64,000 nucleotides of DNA from Archangium gephyra (GCF_001027285.1 NZ_CP011509.1:5232501-5296500); one strand, 5' to 3'. Shown: positions 1-16,941, counted from the stretch's first letter. Made by a program: numbers and translations. Notes: generated from the sequence alone by a model not told the origin.

Positions 1-12
1 CTAGGCCCACCA
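1..12 (+). tRNA. 3' end of a tRNA, probably tRNA-Ile, cut by the window edge
   Basis: The first bases read as a 3' acceptor strand (TAGGCCC), a discriminator A and an encoded CCA. This fits the end of tRNA-Ile(GAT), the usual partner of tRNA-Ala in a 16S-23S spacer. The anticodon lies outside the window, so the identity is inferred from the acceptor strand and the position. Confidence 0.6.
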
Positions 13-79
13 GTTTCCCAGCGGGGAAGACGGGTGCTGCGATGACAGCCGGCAGGTTGGAGTACCACGACGCATTTCC

Positions 80-152
80 GGGGCTGTAGCTCAGCTGGGA
101 GAGCGCTAGCTTTGCAAGCTAGATGTCGTCGGTTCGATCCCGATCAGCTCCA
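80..152 (+). tRNA. tRNA-Ala (TGC)
   Basis: The 73-nt gene folds as a complete cloverleaf. The 7-bp acceptor stem contains the G3-U70 pair that identifies alanine tRNA. The anticodon loop reads TTTGCAA (anticodon TGC), and the discriminator is A. CCA is not encoded after the discriminator. It lies in the 16S-23S spacer. Confidence 0.97.
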
Positions 153-179
153 CAGGTTTCCAACCACTGGGTTGGATAC

Positions 180-191
180 GTTCTTTGACAA
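180..191 (+). promoter_or_regulatory. boxA-like antitermination element in the rRNA spacer
   Basis: The stretch GTTCTTTGACAA between tRNA-Ala and 23S resembles the bacterial boxA core (TGCTCTTTA-type) that loads the Nus antitermination complex on rRNA transcripts. It sits directly upstream of the 23S processing stem, the usual location. Assignment is by similarity and position only. Confidence 0.5.
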
Positions 192-199
192 GTGCATAC

Positions 200-360
200 G
201 AAGGGTAGAATTCAATTTCTGCTGAGAGAAGTTCGACTCACCATGAAGAGATGGTGAGCTCAAGCAAATGCATTCTTCCGGGTCCGCAGCGAAGAGCTGG
301 GGCCTGGACCTTGGTCTCGAGTCGTTGAAACCCGCCGGGAGGCGGGCTTGCGAGAGATTA
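200..360 (+). other. 5' half of the 23S precursor processing stem
   Basis: Blocks of this leader are nearly complementary to blocks after the 23S. Positions 201-220 pair with 3461-3480, 273-287 with about 3424-3440, 300-323 with about 3379-3402, and 343-354 with the CTCTC block at about 3339-3350. Together they make the long interrupted stem that brings the ends of pre-23S RNA together, the usual RNase III substrate. Confidence 0.75.
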
Positions 361-3338
<2,978 letters not shown>

Positions 3339-3480
3339 ATCTCTCACAAGCTCCACCCCACCGGGGAGGGAGTAGGGGATTCGAGTCCAAGGTCGAGGCC
3401 CCGTGCGCGCTCCACAAGAGCGGCGCCGGGCCCGGAAGAAGGCACCAGCTTCTCCAGCTAGAAATTGAAAACTACCCTTT
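3339..3480 (+). other. 3' half of the 23S precursor processing stem and 23S-5S spacer
   Basis: This spacer carries the blocks complementary to the 200-360 leader: the CTCTC block near 3340, TTCGAGTCCAAGGTCGAG near 3381, CCCGGAAGAAGG near 3430, and GAAATTGAAAACTACCC at 3461-3477. No gene is seen here. Confidence 0.7.
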
Positions 3481-3501
3481 GTATGTACTCAGTCACAGTT
3501 T

Positions 3502-3617
<116 letters not shown>

Positions 3618-3669
3618 TTTTTTTTGAAGGCCCCGAGTCCTCACAATACGTGAAGACTCGGGGCCTTCG
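3618..3669 (+). terminator. rRNA operon terminator: T-tract followed by a 14-bp hairpin
   Basis: An eight- to nine-T run directly follows the 5S terminal helix. A perfect 14-bp stem comes next, GAAGGCCCCGAGTC at 3626-3639 with GACTCGGGGCCTTC at 3655-3668. The T-tract precedes the big hairpin rather than following it. Either the 5S helix plus T-tract acts as the terminator, or the hairpin is a downstream backup. Confidence 0.7.
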
Positions 3670-3831
3670 CCTTTGCGGGTCCCTGCCTGGTGCACCGTGC
3701 TGCTTGGGTCAGGCCTGGTCCGGGAGGGGCCGAGCGCAGCGGCCGGCCGCCGCTCTTCCAGCAGACCTTCCGAGACGGCTCGAATGACTCAAGTGGCTGG
3801 AACTCTTGAGGAATCCGCCATCCAGGGTGGT

Positions 3832-3859
3832 TTGACTCCCCGTCCGTGCTCCGTCTAAA
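3832..3859 (+). promoter_or_regulatory. candidate sigma70-type promoter for the PEGA kinase gene
   Basis: TTGACT (3832-3837) and TCTAAA (3854-3859) are separated by 16 bp and lie about 80 bp before the kinase start. The -35 matches 5 of 6 consensus bases and the -10 is weaker. The rest of the 3670-3940 gap shows no gene. Confidence 0.4.
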
Positions 3860-3940
3860 GTCCCGGGTTCGTCCGGTTTTCCACCCACTGCTCTCCCCCG
3901 AGTGGAGCTGTGGCCTTCCGGGTGCGGGCGGATCCACGCA

Positions 3941-6739
<2,799 letters not shown>

Positions 6740-6753
6740 TCACGCATTGGTTG

Positions 6754-6781
6754 CCCTCTTTCCCGTGTTGGGTAAAGAGGG
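6754..6781 (+). other. intergenic hairpin after the kinase gene
   Basis: CCCTCTTT (6754-6761) and AAAGAGGG (6774-6781) form an 8-bp perfect stem 15 nt after the kinase stop. No U-tract follows, so it is a weak terminator or an mRNA-stabilising stem before the aminomutase genes. Confidence 0.35.
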
Positions 6782-6837
6782 GCTTCCATCCGGGTTCCCG
6801 GTTTCCGGGCCCTGGTTCCCTTTCAAGGTGGATCGCC

Positions 6838-8211
6838 ATGACCACGACGCCCATCCGCGGCAAGGCCGCCTCGGCCGGACCCGCAGAGCAGCCCTTCTCC
6901 TATCCGCTCCGCCGTGAGTTCGTGGAGCCCGACTGGCGTCGCCTCCCCGGCTACAAGGACGTCACCCAGGCCGAGTGGGAGAGCTCCGTCTGGCAGCGCA
7001 AGCACACCGTCAAGAACCTCAAGGAGCTCAAGGCCGCCCTCGGCCACTTCCTGCCGGATGACCTCCTGGCCAGCATGGAGCGCGACCAGCAGGAGCGGGC
7101 GACGATGTCCATCCTCGTCCCGCCCCAGATGCTCAACACCATGGACGAGACGGACCTGTGGAGCGATCCGGTCCGCCGTTACATGCTGCCCGCCTTCGAG
7201 GACCGGCACCCCGAGTGGCCCAACCACCCCAAGGCCAGCCGCGACAGCCTCCACGAGGCCGAGATGTGGGCCGTGGAAGGGCTCACCCACCGCTACCCCA
7301 CCAAGGTGCTGGCGGAGATGCTCCCCACCTGCCCCCAGTACTGCGGCCACTGCACCCGCATGGACCTCGTGGGCAATGACGTCCCCCAGGTCCAGAAGCA
7401 CCGCTTCAACCTCGGCCAGAAGGAGCGCTACGAGCAGATGCTCGACTACCTGCGCCGGACGCCCACCGTCCGCGATGTGGTCGTCAGCGGCGGGGACATC
7501 GCCAACCTCCCCATCCAGGCCCTCGAGCCCTTCGTCAGCGCCCTGCTCGACATCCCCAACATCCGCGACATCCGCCTGGCCTCCAAGGGCCTCATGGCCA
7601 TCCCCCAGCACTTCCTCCAGGACTCCGTCCTCCAGGGAATGGAGCGGCTCGCCAAGAAGGCCAACGAGCGCGGCGTGGACCTCGCGCTCCACACCCACGT
7701 CAACAACGCCCGCCAGCTCACCCCCCTCGTGGGCAAGGCCGTGCGCAAGCTGCTCGACATGGGCTTCCGCGACGTGCGCAACCAGGGCGTCCTCCTGCGC
7801 GGCGTCAACAGCACTCCCAAGGATCTCCGCGAGCTGTGCTTCACCCTGCTCGATCACGCGAAGATCCTCCCGTACTACTTCTACATGTGCGACATGATCC
7901 CCAACTCGGAGCACTGGCGGCTCAGCGTGGCCGAGGCCCAGAAGCTCCAGCACGACATCATGGGGTACATGCCCGGCTTCGCCACCCCGCGCATCGTCTG
8001 CGACGTGCCCTTCGTCGGGAAGCGGTGGATCCACCAGGTCGCCGAGTACGACCACGAGCGCGGCATCTCCTACTGGACCAAGAACTACCGCACCGGCATC
8101 GAGGGCAATGACCCCGACGCCCTCTCGCGCAAGTACGAGTACTTCGACCCGATCTACACGCTGCCCGAGTCCGGTCAGCAGTGGTGGCGTGATCAGGCCA
8201 AGGCGGCGTGA
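6838..8211 (+). CDS. KamA-family radical SAM protein, divergent copy (lysine 2,3-aminomutase-like)
   Basis: This is a 457-residue protein. The radical SAM cluster motif CPQYCGHC has Cys165, Cys169 and Cys172, and the family sequence HCTR follows. The two aspartates that bind the lysine side-chain amine in lysine 2,3-aminomutase appear to be present (Asp352 in MCDM, Asp389 in VCDVP). The PLP-lysine region reads VPFVGKRW with Lys395 in place of the canonical PGGGGK. ATG 6838 follows AAGGTGG and begins the conserved part. It overlaps the next, more canonical copy, which suggests co-translation and perhaps a joint function. Whether it acts on lysine is inferred. Confidence 0.88.
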   Translation: MTTTPIRGKAASAGPAEQPFSYPLRREFVEPDWRRLPGYKDVTQAEWESSVWQRKHTVKNLKELKAALGHFLPDDLLASMERDQQERATMSILVPPQMLNTMDETDLWSDPVRRYMLPAFEDRHPEWPNHPKASRDSLHEAEMWAVEGLTHRYPTKVLAEMLPTCPQYCGHCTRMDLVGNDVPQVQKHRFNLGQKERYEQMLDYLRRTPTVRDVVVSGGDIANLPIQALEPFVSALLDIPNIRDIRLASKGLMAIPQHFLQDSVLQGMERLAKKANERGVDLALHTHVNNARQLTPLVGKAVRKLLDMGFRDVRNQGVLLRGVNSTPKDLRELCFTLLDHAKILPYYFYMCDMIPNSEHWRLSVAEAQKLQHDIMGYMPGFATPRIVCDVPFVGKRWIHQVAEYDHERGISYWTKNYRTGIEGNDPDALSRKYEYFDPIYTLPESGQQWWRDQAKAA

Positions 8212-9422
8212 TGCTCCCCCCAGTGCCGCCCTCCAAGGGCGCTCCCGCGCGTCCGGCCTCCGAGGCCGGGCGCCGCTCGCTTTTTCCCGACGCCACTGAC
8301 GCCGAGTGGTCCGACTGGCGCTGGCACCAGCGCCACGCCGTGCGCAACCTCGCGCAGCTGGAGAAGTACGTCCTCCTCACCCCCGACGAGCGCGCCGGCG
8401 TGCAGGAGACCTCCGAGCTGTTCCGCATCGGCATCAGCCCGTACTACCTGTCCCTCATCGACCGCGACCATCCGTTCTGCCCCATCCGGATGCAGTCCAT
8501 CCCCGTGCGCGCCGAGGCCCGTATCCGCCCCGGTGAGCTCGCGGACCCGCTCGGCGAGGACAAGACCCGGCCCGAGGAGGCCATCGTCCACAAGTACCCG
8601 GACCGCGTCCTCTTCCTCGCGCTCGACACCTGCTCCGTCTACTGCCGCCACTGCACCCGCCGCCGCATCACCAAGGGCGGTGAGGCCGAGCTCACCAAGG
8701 AGCAGATGCGTCGCGGCCTCGAGTACATCCGCCGCCACCCCGAGGTGCGCGATGTCCTCATCTCCGGCGGAGATCCGTTCCTCCTCTCCGAGGAGCGGCT
8801 GGAGGAGCTGCTCGCTCCGCTTCACGAGATTCCCCATGTGGAGATGGTGCGCATCGGCACCCGCGTGCCCGTGTGCCTGCCCATGCGCGTCACCGACTCG
8901 CTGGCCCGGCTCCTGCGCCGCTACGCCCCCGTCTACGTCGTCACCCACTTCAACCACCCGAAGGAAGTGACCCCCGAGGCCCGCGAGGCTTGCGAGCGGC
9001 TCGTGGACCACGGCGTCCCCGTGGAGAACCAGGCCGTCCTCATGCGGCAGCTCAACTCGGATGCCCGCATCATCCGGGAGCTCTCCCACGCCCTGCTGCG
9101 CATCCGCGTCCGCCCCTACTACCTCCACCAGATGGACGTGGCCCAGGGTTGCGAGCACCTGCGCACCCCCATCTCCAAGGGCATGGAGATCATCCAGCAG
9201 CTGCGCGGCCACACCACCGGGCTCGCCGTGCCCCACCTCGCCGTGGACCTCCCCGGCGGCGGCGGCAAGGTGACGCTCCAGCCCGACTACGTCCTGGAGC
9301 GCGGCGAGCACGAGACCGTCTTCCGCAACTACAAGGGCGAGTCCTACGTCTACCCCGAGCCCGAGCAGACCGACTGCTCCTGCCCCTACGACTCCGTGTG
9401 GCAGACCCGGCGCTGGGGGTAG
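8211..9422 (+). CDS. KamA-family radical SAM aminomutase, canonical copy
   Basis: The 403-residue protein has CSVYCRHC (Cys141, Cys145, Cys148) for the 4Fe-4S/SAM site. Asp309 and Asp346 match the lysine-recognition pair of lysine 2,3-aminomutase, and PGGGGK has Lys353 for the PLP Schiff base. The C-terminus holds a Cys-x-Cys (DCSC), reminiscent of the zinc-binding tail of the family. Interconversion of lysine and beta-lysine is the likely reaction. The start ATG overlaps the previous TGA; GTG 8208 is an alternative. Only EpmB-type activity (EF-P modification) competes as a role, and no epmA or efp lies next to it. Confidence 0.92.
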   Translation: MLPPVPPSKGAPARPASEAGRRSLFPDATDAEWSDWRWHQRHAVRNLAQLEKYVLLTPDERAGVQETSELFRIGISPYYLSLIDRDHPFCPIRMQSIPVRAEARIRPGELADPLGEDKTRPEEAIVHKYPDRVLFLALDTCSVYCRHCTRRRITKGGEAELTKEQMRRGLEYIRRHPEVRDVLISGGDPFLLSEERLEELLAPLHEIPHVEMVRIGTRVPVCLPMRVTDSLARLLRRYAPVYVVTHFNHPKEVTPEAREACERLVDHGVPVENQAVLMRQLNSDARIIRELSHALLRIRVRPYYLHQMDVAQGCEHLRTPISKGMEIIQQLRGHTTGLAVPHLAVDLPGGGGKVTLQPDYVLERGEHETVFRNYKGESYVYPEPEQTDCSCPYDSVWQTRRWG

Positions 9423-9432
9423 GGCGGGGCGC

Positions 9433-9948
9433 TTATTCCTCCACGGACGGCTCGGACGGAGCTTCCTCTCCCACCGGTAGGCCGTGCTCCACCACCGGCG
9501 ACGCTCCCTCCTGCTCGTCCAGCATCACCGGGTTCTCCTCGCTGAACCCCTCCTGGACCTGGATCTCCCCGGGCTCCTTCTCATGGGGGGGCTTCGCCGC
9601 ACCCGCCGCCTTCTCCTTCGCCTCCAGCGCCTTCTCCTCCGCCGCTACCTGCTCGTTCTGCTTCCGCCCCATCCGCGCCGATTGGCGCGCGTAGTCCTTC
9701 GGCGAGACGCCGTTCTCGTCCATCACCTTCCGCACGGCCTCCTGCTGCTCCCGGATCATCTGCCGACGCTCGTCCGTGCTCAGCTCCGAGGACTTCTTGT
9801 TGCCGTGCGCCGCGTTCACCTTGTCCACCGCCGCCTTCTCGGCCCGGCGGATGCGCGCCAGCTGCTCGGGGGTGAGATCCTCCGCCAACACGAGGTTCGG
9901 CGTCATGAGCCAGGTCGACAGCAACAGCACGGACAGACGGCGGGACAT
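9433..9948 (-). CDS. secreted or periplasmic protein rich in charged residues, family unknown
   Basis: The 171-residue protein has a plausible signal peptide (SRRLSVLLLSTWLMTPNLVLA), then a helical region rich in Lys, Arg, Glu and Ala and an acidic, proline-containing tail. ATG 9948 is chosen because it follows AGGAGT and starts the signal peptide; upstream in-frame codons do not look coding. I do not recognise a family. It converges on the aminomutase pair. Confidence 0.75.
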   Translation of the reverse strand: MSRRLSVLLLSTWLMTPNLVLAEDLTPEQLARIRRAEKAAVDKVNAAHGNKKSSELSTDERRQMIREQQEAVRKVMDENGVSPKDYARQSARMGRKQNEQVAAEEKALEAKEKAAGAAKPPHEKEPGEIQVQEGFSEENPVMLDEQEGASPVVEHGLPVGEEAPSEPSVEE

Positions 9949-10040
9949 GGGCACTCCTGGATGGGCCTCTCCATCGTATGGGAGGTCCGGGGTCCGCGGG
10001 TAATCCGGTGGGGCTCCGGGGCTCCACTTCACGGAGGCGA

Positions 10041-10098
10041 ACCCGGGGGACGGATACCCTCACCCCGACCCTCTCCCGGAGGGCGAGGGAGGTGTTGG
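10041..10098. repeat. REP-like interspersed repeat, copy 1
   Basis: The motif GATACCCTCACCCCG, then CCCTCTCCCG, then a G-rich complement, recurs near 21895-21940. The inner part can fold on itself. Such elements are abundant in intergenic DNA of many high-GC proteobacteria. It lies between two minus-strand genes. Confidence 0.7.
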
Positions 10099-10119
10099 CG
10101 CGGTGGGGCGGCCTGGCTT

Positions 10120-10449
10120 TCAGTGGCTCCGGCAGCGAGTGCAGCCGTCCGTCCTCTCCGCGCACGATTCCCTCGCCCTTGCGCATCGGGGGGGCAGATC
10201 CGTTCGCGCCGGATGGCGGGCCACGACCCCGCACAGGCCCTCCGCTACGTCACACGTCTGCGTGGAGAGCGTGCACTGGTCCGAACAGGACAGCTCTCCC
10301 GCCGAGGCCGAGGCCCACGCCCGCAGCTCCTCGAGCCGCGCCTCGTAGGTGGTCAGTTGATCATCGTCCGAGCCGGCTACCCGGGTGTCCACCTGCTTGG
10401 GACAACCCATCAGGGCCAGCGTGACCAGGGCAAGGTTCGCAATGCGCAT
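10120..10449 (-). CDS. small cysteine-rich lipoprotein, family unknown
   Basis: The 109-residue protein begins MRIANLALVTLALMGC, a lipoprotein signal with lipobox LMGC. After the lipobox there are about seven Cys, including clustered CSDQC and CTRC, which could form disulfides in the periplasm. The C-terminus ends close to the REP-like element. The function is not recognised. Confidence 0.7.
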   Translation of the reverse strand: MRIANLALVTLALMGCPKQVDTRVAGSDDDQLTTYEARLEELRAWASASAGELSCSDQCTLSTQTCDVAEGLCGVVARHPARTDLPPRCARARESCAERTDGCTRCRSH

Positions 10450-10489
10450 CTCCCCCCCTTATGCGCCACCACCCCCTCCGTCCAGGGCC

Positions 10490-11083
10490 TCAGCGCTCCA
10501 TGGCCCGCGGTTGGACACGCCGCTCCGGCGCCTCCTCGGTGCGGTTGCAGTACAGGAACGCCGTCAGCACCAGCAGCGCCGCCACCGCCAGCTTCCTCAG
10601 CCAGTCCTCCTGCTTCCCCTTGGGCGACTCTTCCTGCTCACGCTCGGCCGCCTCCAGCGCCGCCGCTACCTCCCGCCCCAACGCTCGCAGCCTCCGGCAC
10701 AGCGCCACCGTCTCCGTCAACGCCCCAGGCACCGCCGCCGTCTCGCGCTCCAGCGCCTCGGCCAGCGCTCGCGCCCAGACGTCCTCCTCCACGTCGTTCT
10801 CCGGCTCCCGTCCAGGCGGGGCCGCCGCCCGCGTCAGCGCCAGCCCCGCTCGCAGCAGGTGCACGCAGAAGGCCTCCGGCGTGATGCCGTAGAAGCTCGC
10901 GCTCTCCCGCGTCGAGCGATCCTGGACCAGCCGCGTCATGAGGAAGGCGGTCTGGCGATAGGGCAGCGCTCGCAGCGCCGTGACGAGCTCGGCGGTCGAC
11001 AGGTGGGAGACGTCGGGGGCAGGGGACACGGGGGCGCCATTCTCCGCCATCCGCCGGCCGATTTCTTGAGCCACGAGCACCAC
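10490..11083 (-). CDS. sigma-region-4-like helix-turn-helix protein with C-terminal membrane anchor
   Basis: In this 197-residue protein, residues about 35-80 (ALPYRQTAFLMTRLVQ, SFYGITPEAFCVHLLRAG) match the layout of ECF sigma-factor region 4. No region 2 is visible upstream. A coiled-coil-prone middle follows, then a single membrane helix (KLAVAALLVLTAFLY) near the C-terminus. It may be a membrane-tethered regulator or a decoy domain. GTG 11083 or 11080 (after AGGGGGTG) or ATG 11050 are possible starts. It is divergent from the SpoIID-like gene with only 17 bp between, so promoter regions must overlap coding sequence. Confidence 0.7.
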   Translation of the reverse strand: MVLVAQEIGRRMAENGAPVSPAPDVSHLSTAELVTALRALPYRQTAFLMTRLVQDRSTRESASFYGITPEAFCVHLLRAGLALTRAAAPPGREPENDVEEDVWARALAEALERETAAVPGALTETVALCRRLRALGREVAAALEAAEREQEESPKGKQEDWLRKLAVAALLVLTAFLYCNRTEEAPERRVQPRAMER

Positions 11084-11100
11084 CCCCTACACTTGCGGCC

Positions 11101-12206
11101 ATGTTGCGTCCTGTTGCACTCCTCCTGCTCCTGCTCTCGCCCCTCCACGCCCTCGCCGTGGAGACCATGCGCATCGCCATGGGCGACTCCCAGGGCCAGG
11201 TGCGCGTGAGTGGCAAGCGCCTGTCCTTCGCCTCCGATTCCGAGGACGCCCGCTTCTCGCCCCTCGACCAGGACAGCGCCGTCGTGCGCCGCCGTGGCTC
11301 CCGCCTGGAGCTCAACGGCGCCCCCGTCATGGGCACCGCCGTCCGCTTCCGCGCCGGAGTGGATGCCCGTGACGCCGGTGTTCCCGGCTCCTCGCCCCTC
11401 CGCGCCGGAGACATGCAGGTCCGCGGCGATGTCGTGGTGCGCCTCTACAAGGACGGCCTCCAGCTCATCAACGTCATCCCCCTCGAGGACTACCTCGCCG
11501 CCGTGCTCGGCAGCGAGATGCCCGTCTCCTTCCCCCCGAGGCCCTCAAGGCCCAGGCCGTGGCCGCCCGCACCTACGCCCTCCAGAAGAAGCTCGAGACC
11601 TACGGCAGCCCCTTCCACATGGGCAGCAGCGTGCTCCACCAGGTCTACGGCGGCGTCAATCGCGAGGACCCGCGCTCCCTCGCCGCCGTCGAGGCCACCC
11701 GCGGCGAGGTGCTCACCTACGAGCTCGCCCCCATCGAGGCCTACTTCCACGCCTCCTGCGGCGGCCGCACCGAGTCCGGCCAGGATGCCCTCCAGCGCAA
11801 TCTCCCCTACCTGCAGGCCGTGGACTGTCCCTGCGGCAGCCTCCCCGCCAGCCGCTGGAGTGCCACCGTCTCCGACGCGGAGCTGCAGGCCGCCCTGGGG
11901 CAGTCCACCGAGGGCTTCCACGTCACCTCCCGCACCGCCACCGAGCGGGTCAACCGCGTGGCCACCGCTGGCGGCCTCTCGCTCGATGGGGCGGCGCTCC
12001 GGCGCAAGCTCGGCTACACGAAGCTCAAGAGCCTCGAGTTCGACGTGGAGCGCTCCGGCGGCACCTGGCACTTCAACGGCCGCGGCTACGGCCATGGCGC
12101 GGGCTTCTGCCAGTGGGGTGCCAAGGCGCTCGCCGACGAGGGCCTCACCTACCGCGACATCCTCCTGCACTACTACCCGGGGACCGAGCTCCAGCAGCTC
12201 TACTGA
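11101..12206 (+). pseudogene. SpoIID/LytB-domain protein, frameshifted as assembled
   Basis: The first part (signal peptide, then MRIAMGDSQGQVRVSG and LEDYLAAVLGSEMPVSFPP) lies in one frame. The rest (EALKAQAVAARTYALQKK through GRGYGHGAGFCQWGAKALA to the TGA at 12204) lies in another. Adding one C to the six-C run at 11532-11537 restores a continuous protein of about 368 residues with the SpoIID signature P-EALKAQAVAARTYA. SpoIID family members cleave denuded peptidoglycan glycan strands. Without the missing base, the first frame runs on by chance into queA. A sequencing error is more likely than decay. Confidence 0.85.
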
Positions 12207-12255
12207 CACATCCCGTTTCGTCGAGGCGCCCGGACTGTTACAAGCGCCTCTTCCC

Positions 12256-14539
<2,284 letters not shown>

Positions 14540-14818
14540 GTGCCAGCGGCACATCCGTTCCGGCGGCCATCCAGCCGGACGGTTCCTGGGGTCCGCCGAG
14601 GCCTCGCCAGCATGCCGGACGGCACCTCCCCGCGGGGCCAGCCCAAGGCCAGGAGGGAGGCAAACGGGCTTGACGCGGTACGGAAAGGCCACGGGCTCCT
14701 CGCCGTTCACTTGCCCGGGGTGTGTGCCTGCTGCTAGAAGGCCCCCCTTTCCGGTTTGTCCGTTGTCCAGTGGTGGACGGCGGCGTGGGCGGAACCCTCT
14801 CTCGAGACGAGGCGGTTT

Positions 14819-15172
14819 GTGGCAGACAGCTTTCTGATCCTGGCCCAGGCGGCGGGCGGCCAGAGCCCGGTGCCCAGCATCGTGCTCTTCATCGGCCTGT
14901 TCGTGATCATGTACTTCGTGATGATCCGGCCGCAGCAGAAGCAGCTCAAGGCGCACCGCGAGCTCGTCTCCGGGCTGAAGAAGGGCGATGAGGTCATCAC
15001 CCAGGGCGGGATGATCGGGCGCATCCACCAGGTGTCAGAGCGAGAGGTCACGCTCGAGGTGGCCAACGGGGTGCGCATCCGCGTGCTCAAGACTTCCGTG
15101 GCCGGCAGGTATGCGACGGCGGGTGAGACCGCTCCTGCCGCCAAGACCGAAGATAAGAAGGAGGAGAAGTAA
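14819..15172 (+). CDS. yajC: preprotein translocase subunit YajC
   Basis: The 117-residue protein has one N-terminal membrane helix (SIVLFIGLFVIMYFVMI), then the YajC signature RPQQKQLKAHRELVSGLKKGDEV and a small beta domain. The tail is Lys/Glu-rich. GTG 14819 is preferred because it gives the usual family length and follows GAGGCGG; an in-frame upstream start would add an atypical segment. The stop overlaps the secD start (TAATG), so YajC, SecD and SecF form one unit. The 279 bp before it show no gene. Confidence 0.93.
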   Translation: MADSFLILAQAAGGQSPVPSIVLFIGLFVIMYFVMIRPQQKQLKAHRELVSGLKKGDEVITQGGMIGRIHQVSEREVTLEVANGVRIRVLKTSVAGRYATAGETAPAAKTEDKKEEK

Positions 15173-16941
15173 TGGATCGCGGCTGGTACTGGAGGCTGGG
15201 CCTGGTCATCGGCGTGACGCTGCTGACCCTGTGGCTCCTCATCCCCTCCTATTATTCGCTGTTCGTGCTCGAGCGCAGTGAGCGCAACAACCTGGCCCTG
15301 CTCGAGGAGCGGATGCCCAGGTGGGCGCCCCCCGCCAAGTACCGCATCAACCTGGGGCTGGATCTCCAGGGCGGTATCCACATGGTGATGCGGGTGGACA
15401 CCAAGACGGCGCTGCAGAAGCGCACCGAGCGCCGGGGTGATCAGATCGCCCGCTACATCAACGAGAAGCAGCTGGGCCAGGTGACCGTGAACACGGATCC
15501 CGAGGCCCTGCGCCTGTCGCTGACGGCCGCGGACGAGAAGACCATGGACGCGATCGAGAAGGAGGTGCTCGCCACCTTCACCGACTTCGTCAAGGTGTCG
15601 CGCACGGGGCCGACGCTGGTGCTCACCCCGGACGAGGGCCAGGTGACGCGCTTCCGCGAGGAGTCCGTGGATCAGGCGATGCTCATCATCCGCAGCCGCA
15701 TCGACAAGTGGGGCGTGGCGGAAGTGGATGTGCGCAAGCTGGGCACCGATGCCATCCAGATCTCCCTGCCGGGCCGCAATGATCCCGAGCGGGCCAAGGA
15801 GCTGGTGGGCACCACCGCGCAGCTCGAGTTCCGCATGGTGGACGACACCACCGACTTCTTCCGGCAGACCTTCACGCAGACGCCGCCGCCGCAGGGCAGC
15901 AACATCACCCTGGACACCGCCGAGGGCTTCCCCCAGCTGGTGGGCCCCAACCGCGAGGCGCTGCTGGCCTACGTGCAGCCCACGACGCCCGCGGACCGCC
16001 AGGTGCTGCTCGAGTGCATCCCCAACGCGACGCGCAAGGGCGTGTGCGACAGCTACCGCACCTACCTGGTGGAGAAGGAAGTTCCGCTCACCGGAGAGAG
16101 CATCACGGGCGCGGATGCCAGCCTCAGCCAGCTCAATGAGCCGGAGGTGAACATCAGCTTCGACGCGGCGGGCGCTCGCGAGTTCGAGCTGCTCACCGAG
16201 AAGGGCACGGGCCGGCGCATGGCCATCGTGCTGGACGACAACGTGCAGTCCGCTCCGCGCATCAACGAGCGCATCGGTGGTGGCCGGGCTCGCATCACCA
16301 TGGGCCGCTCGGGTGGCCGTCCCCTCGAGGTGTGGCTGGCCGACGCGCAGACGCTGGCGCTGGCGCTCAAGGCGGGCGCGCTGCCGGCGCCGGTGACCAC
16401 CGGTGAGATCCGCCAGGTGGGCGCCTCGCTGGGCGACGAGCTCATCCGCAAGGGCAGCCTGGCCGCCATCGTGGGCCTGGCGCTCGTCATCCTCTTCATG
16501 GCCATCTACTACAAGGTCGCGGGGGTCATCGCCGACGTGGCGCTGGCGCTCAACGGCCTGCTCATCCTGGCCGGCCTGGCGCTCTTCAACGCCACGCTCA
16601 CCCTGCCGGGCATCGCCGCCTTCGCGCTGACCCTGGGCGTCGCGGTGGATGCCAACGTGCTCATCAACGAGCGCATCCGCGAGGAGCTCGGCCATGGCAA
16701 GACGGTGCGCATGGCGGTGGAGCAGGGCTACGATCGGGCCTTCTGGACCATCTTCGATGCCCACGTCACCGCGCTCATCGCCGGCTTCATCCTCTTCTTC
16801 ACGGGGACGGGCCCGGTGCGTGGCTTCGCCACCACGATGATCATCGGCCTGCTCGCGTCGCTCTTCACGTCCATCCTCGTGACGCGCGTCTTCATGAACT
16901 ACTTGGTCCACGGCCGTAACGCCCAGACGCTGTCCGTCTAA
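15172..16941 (+). CDS. secD: protein translocase subunit SecD
   Basis: The 589-residue inner-membrane protein has an N-terminal helix, the GLDLQGGIHMVM motif, a large periplasmic P1 region, and a C-terminal block of five helices with LTLPGIAAFALTLGVAVDANVLI and TGTGPVRGFATTMIIGL. With SecF it uses the proton gradient to help pull exported proteins out of SecYEG. The length and helix layout are normal. secF follows 20 bp downstream. Confidence 0.97.
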   Translation: MDRGWYWRLGLVIGVTLLTLWLLIPSYYSLFVLERSERNNLALLEERMPRWAPPAKYRINLGLDLQGGIHMVMRVDTKTALQKRTERRGDQIARYINEKQLGQVTVNTDPEALRLSLTAADEKTMDAIEKEVLATFTDFVKVSRTGPTLVLTPDEGQVTRFREESVDQAMLIIRSRIDKWGVAEVDVRKLGTDAIQISLPGRNDPERAKELVGTTAQLEFRMVDDTTDFFRQTFTQTPPPQGSNITLDTAEGFPQLVGPNREALLAYVQPTTPADRQVLLECIPNATRKGVCDSYRTYLVEKEVPLTGESITGADASLSQLNEPEVNISFDAAGAREFELLTEKGTGRRMAIVLDDNVQSAPRINERIGGGRARITMGRSGGRPLEVWLADAQTLALALKAGALPAPVTTGEIRQVGASLGDELIRKGSLAAIVGLALVILFMAIYYKVAGVIADVALALNGLLILAGLALFNATLTLPGIAAFALTLGVAVDANVLINERIREELGHGKTVRMAVEQGYDRAFWTIFDAHVTALIAGFILFFTGTGPVRGFATTMIIGLLASLFTSILVTRVFMNYLVHGRNAQTLSV

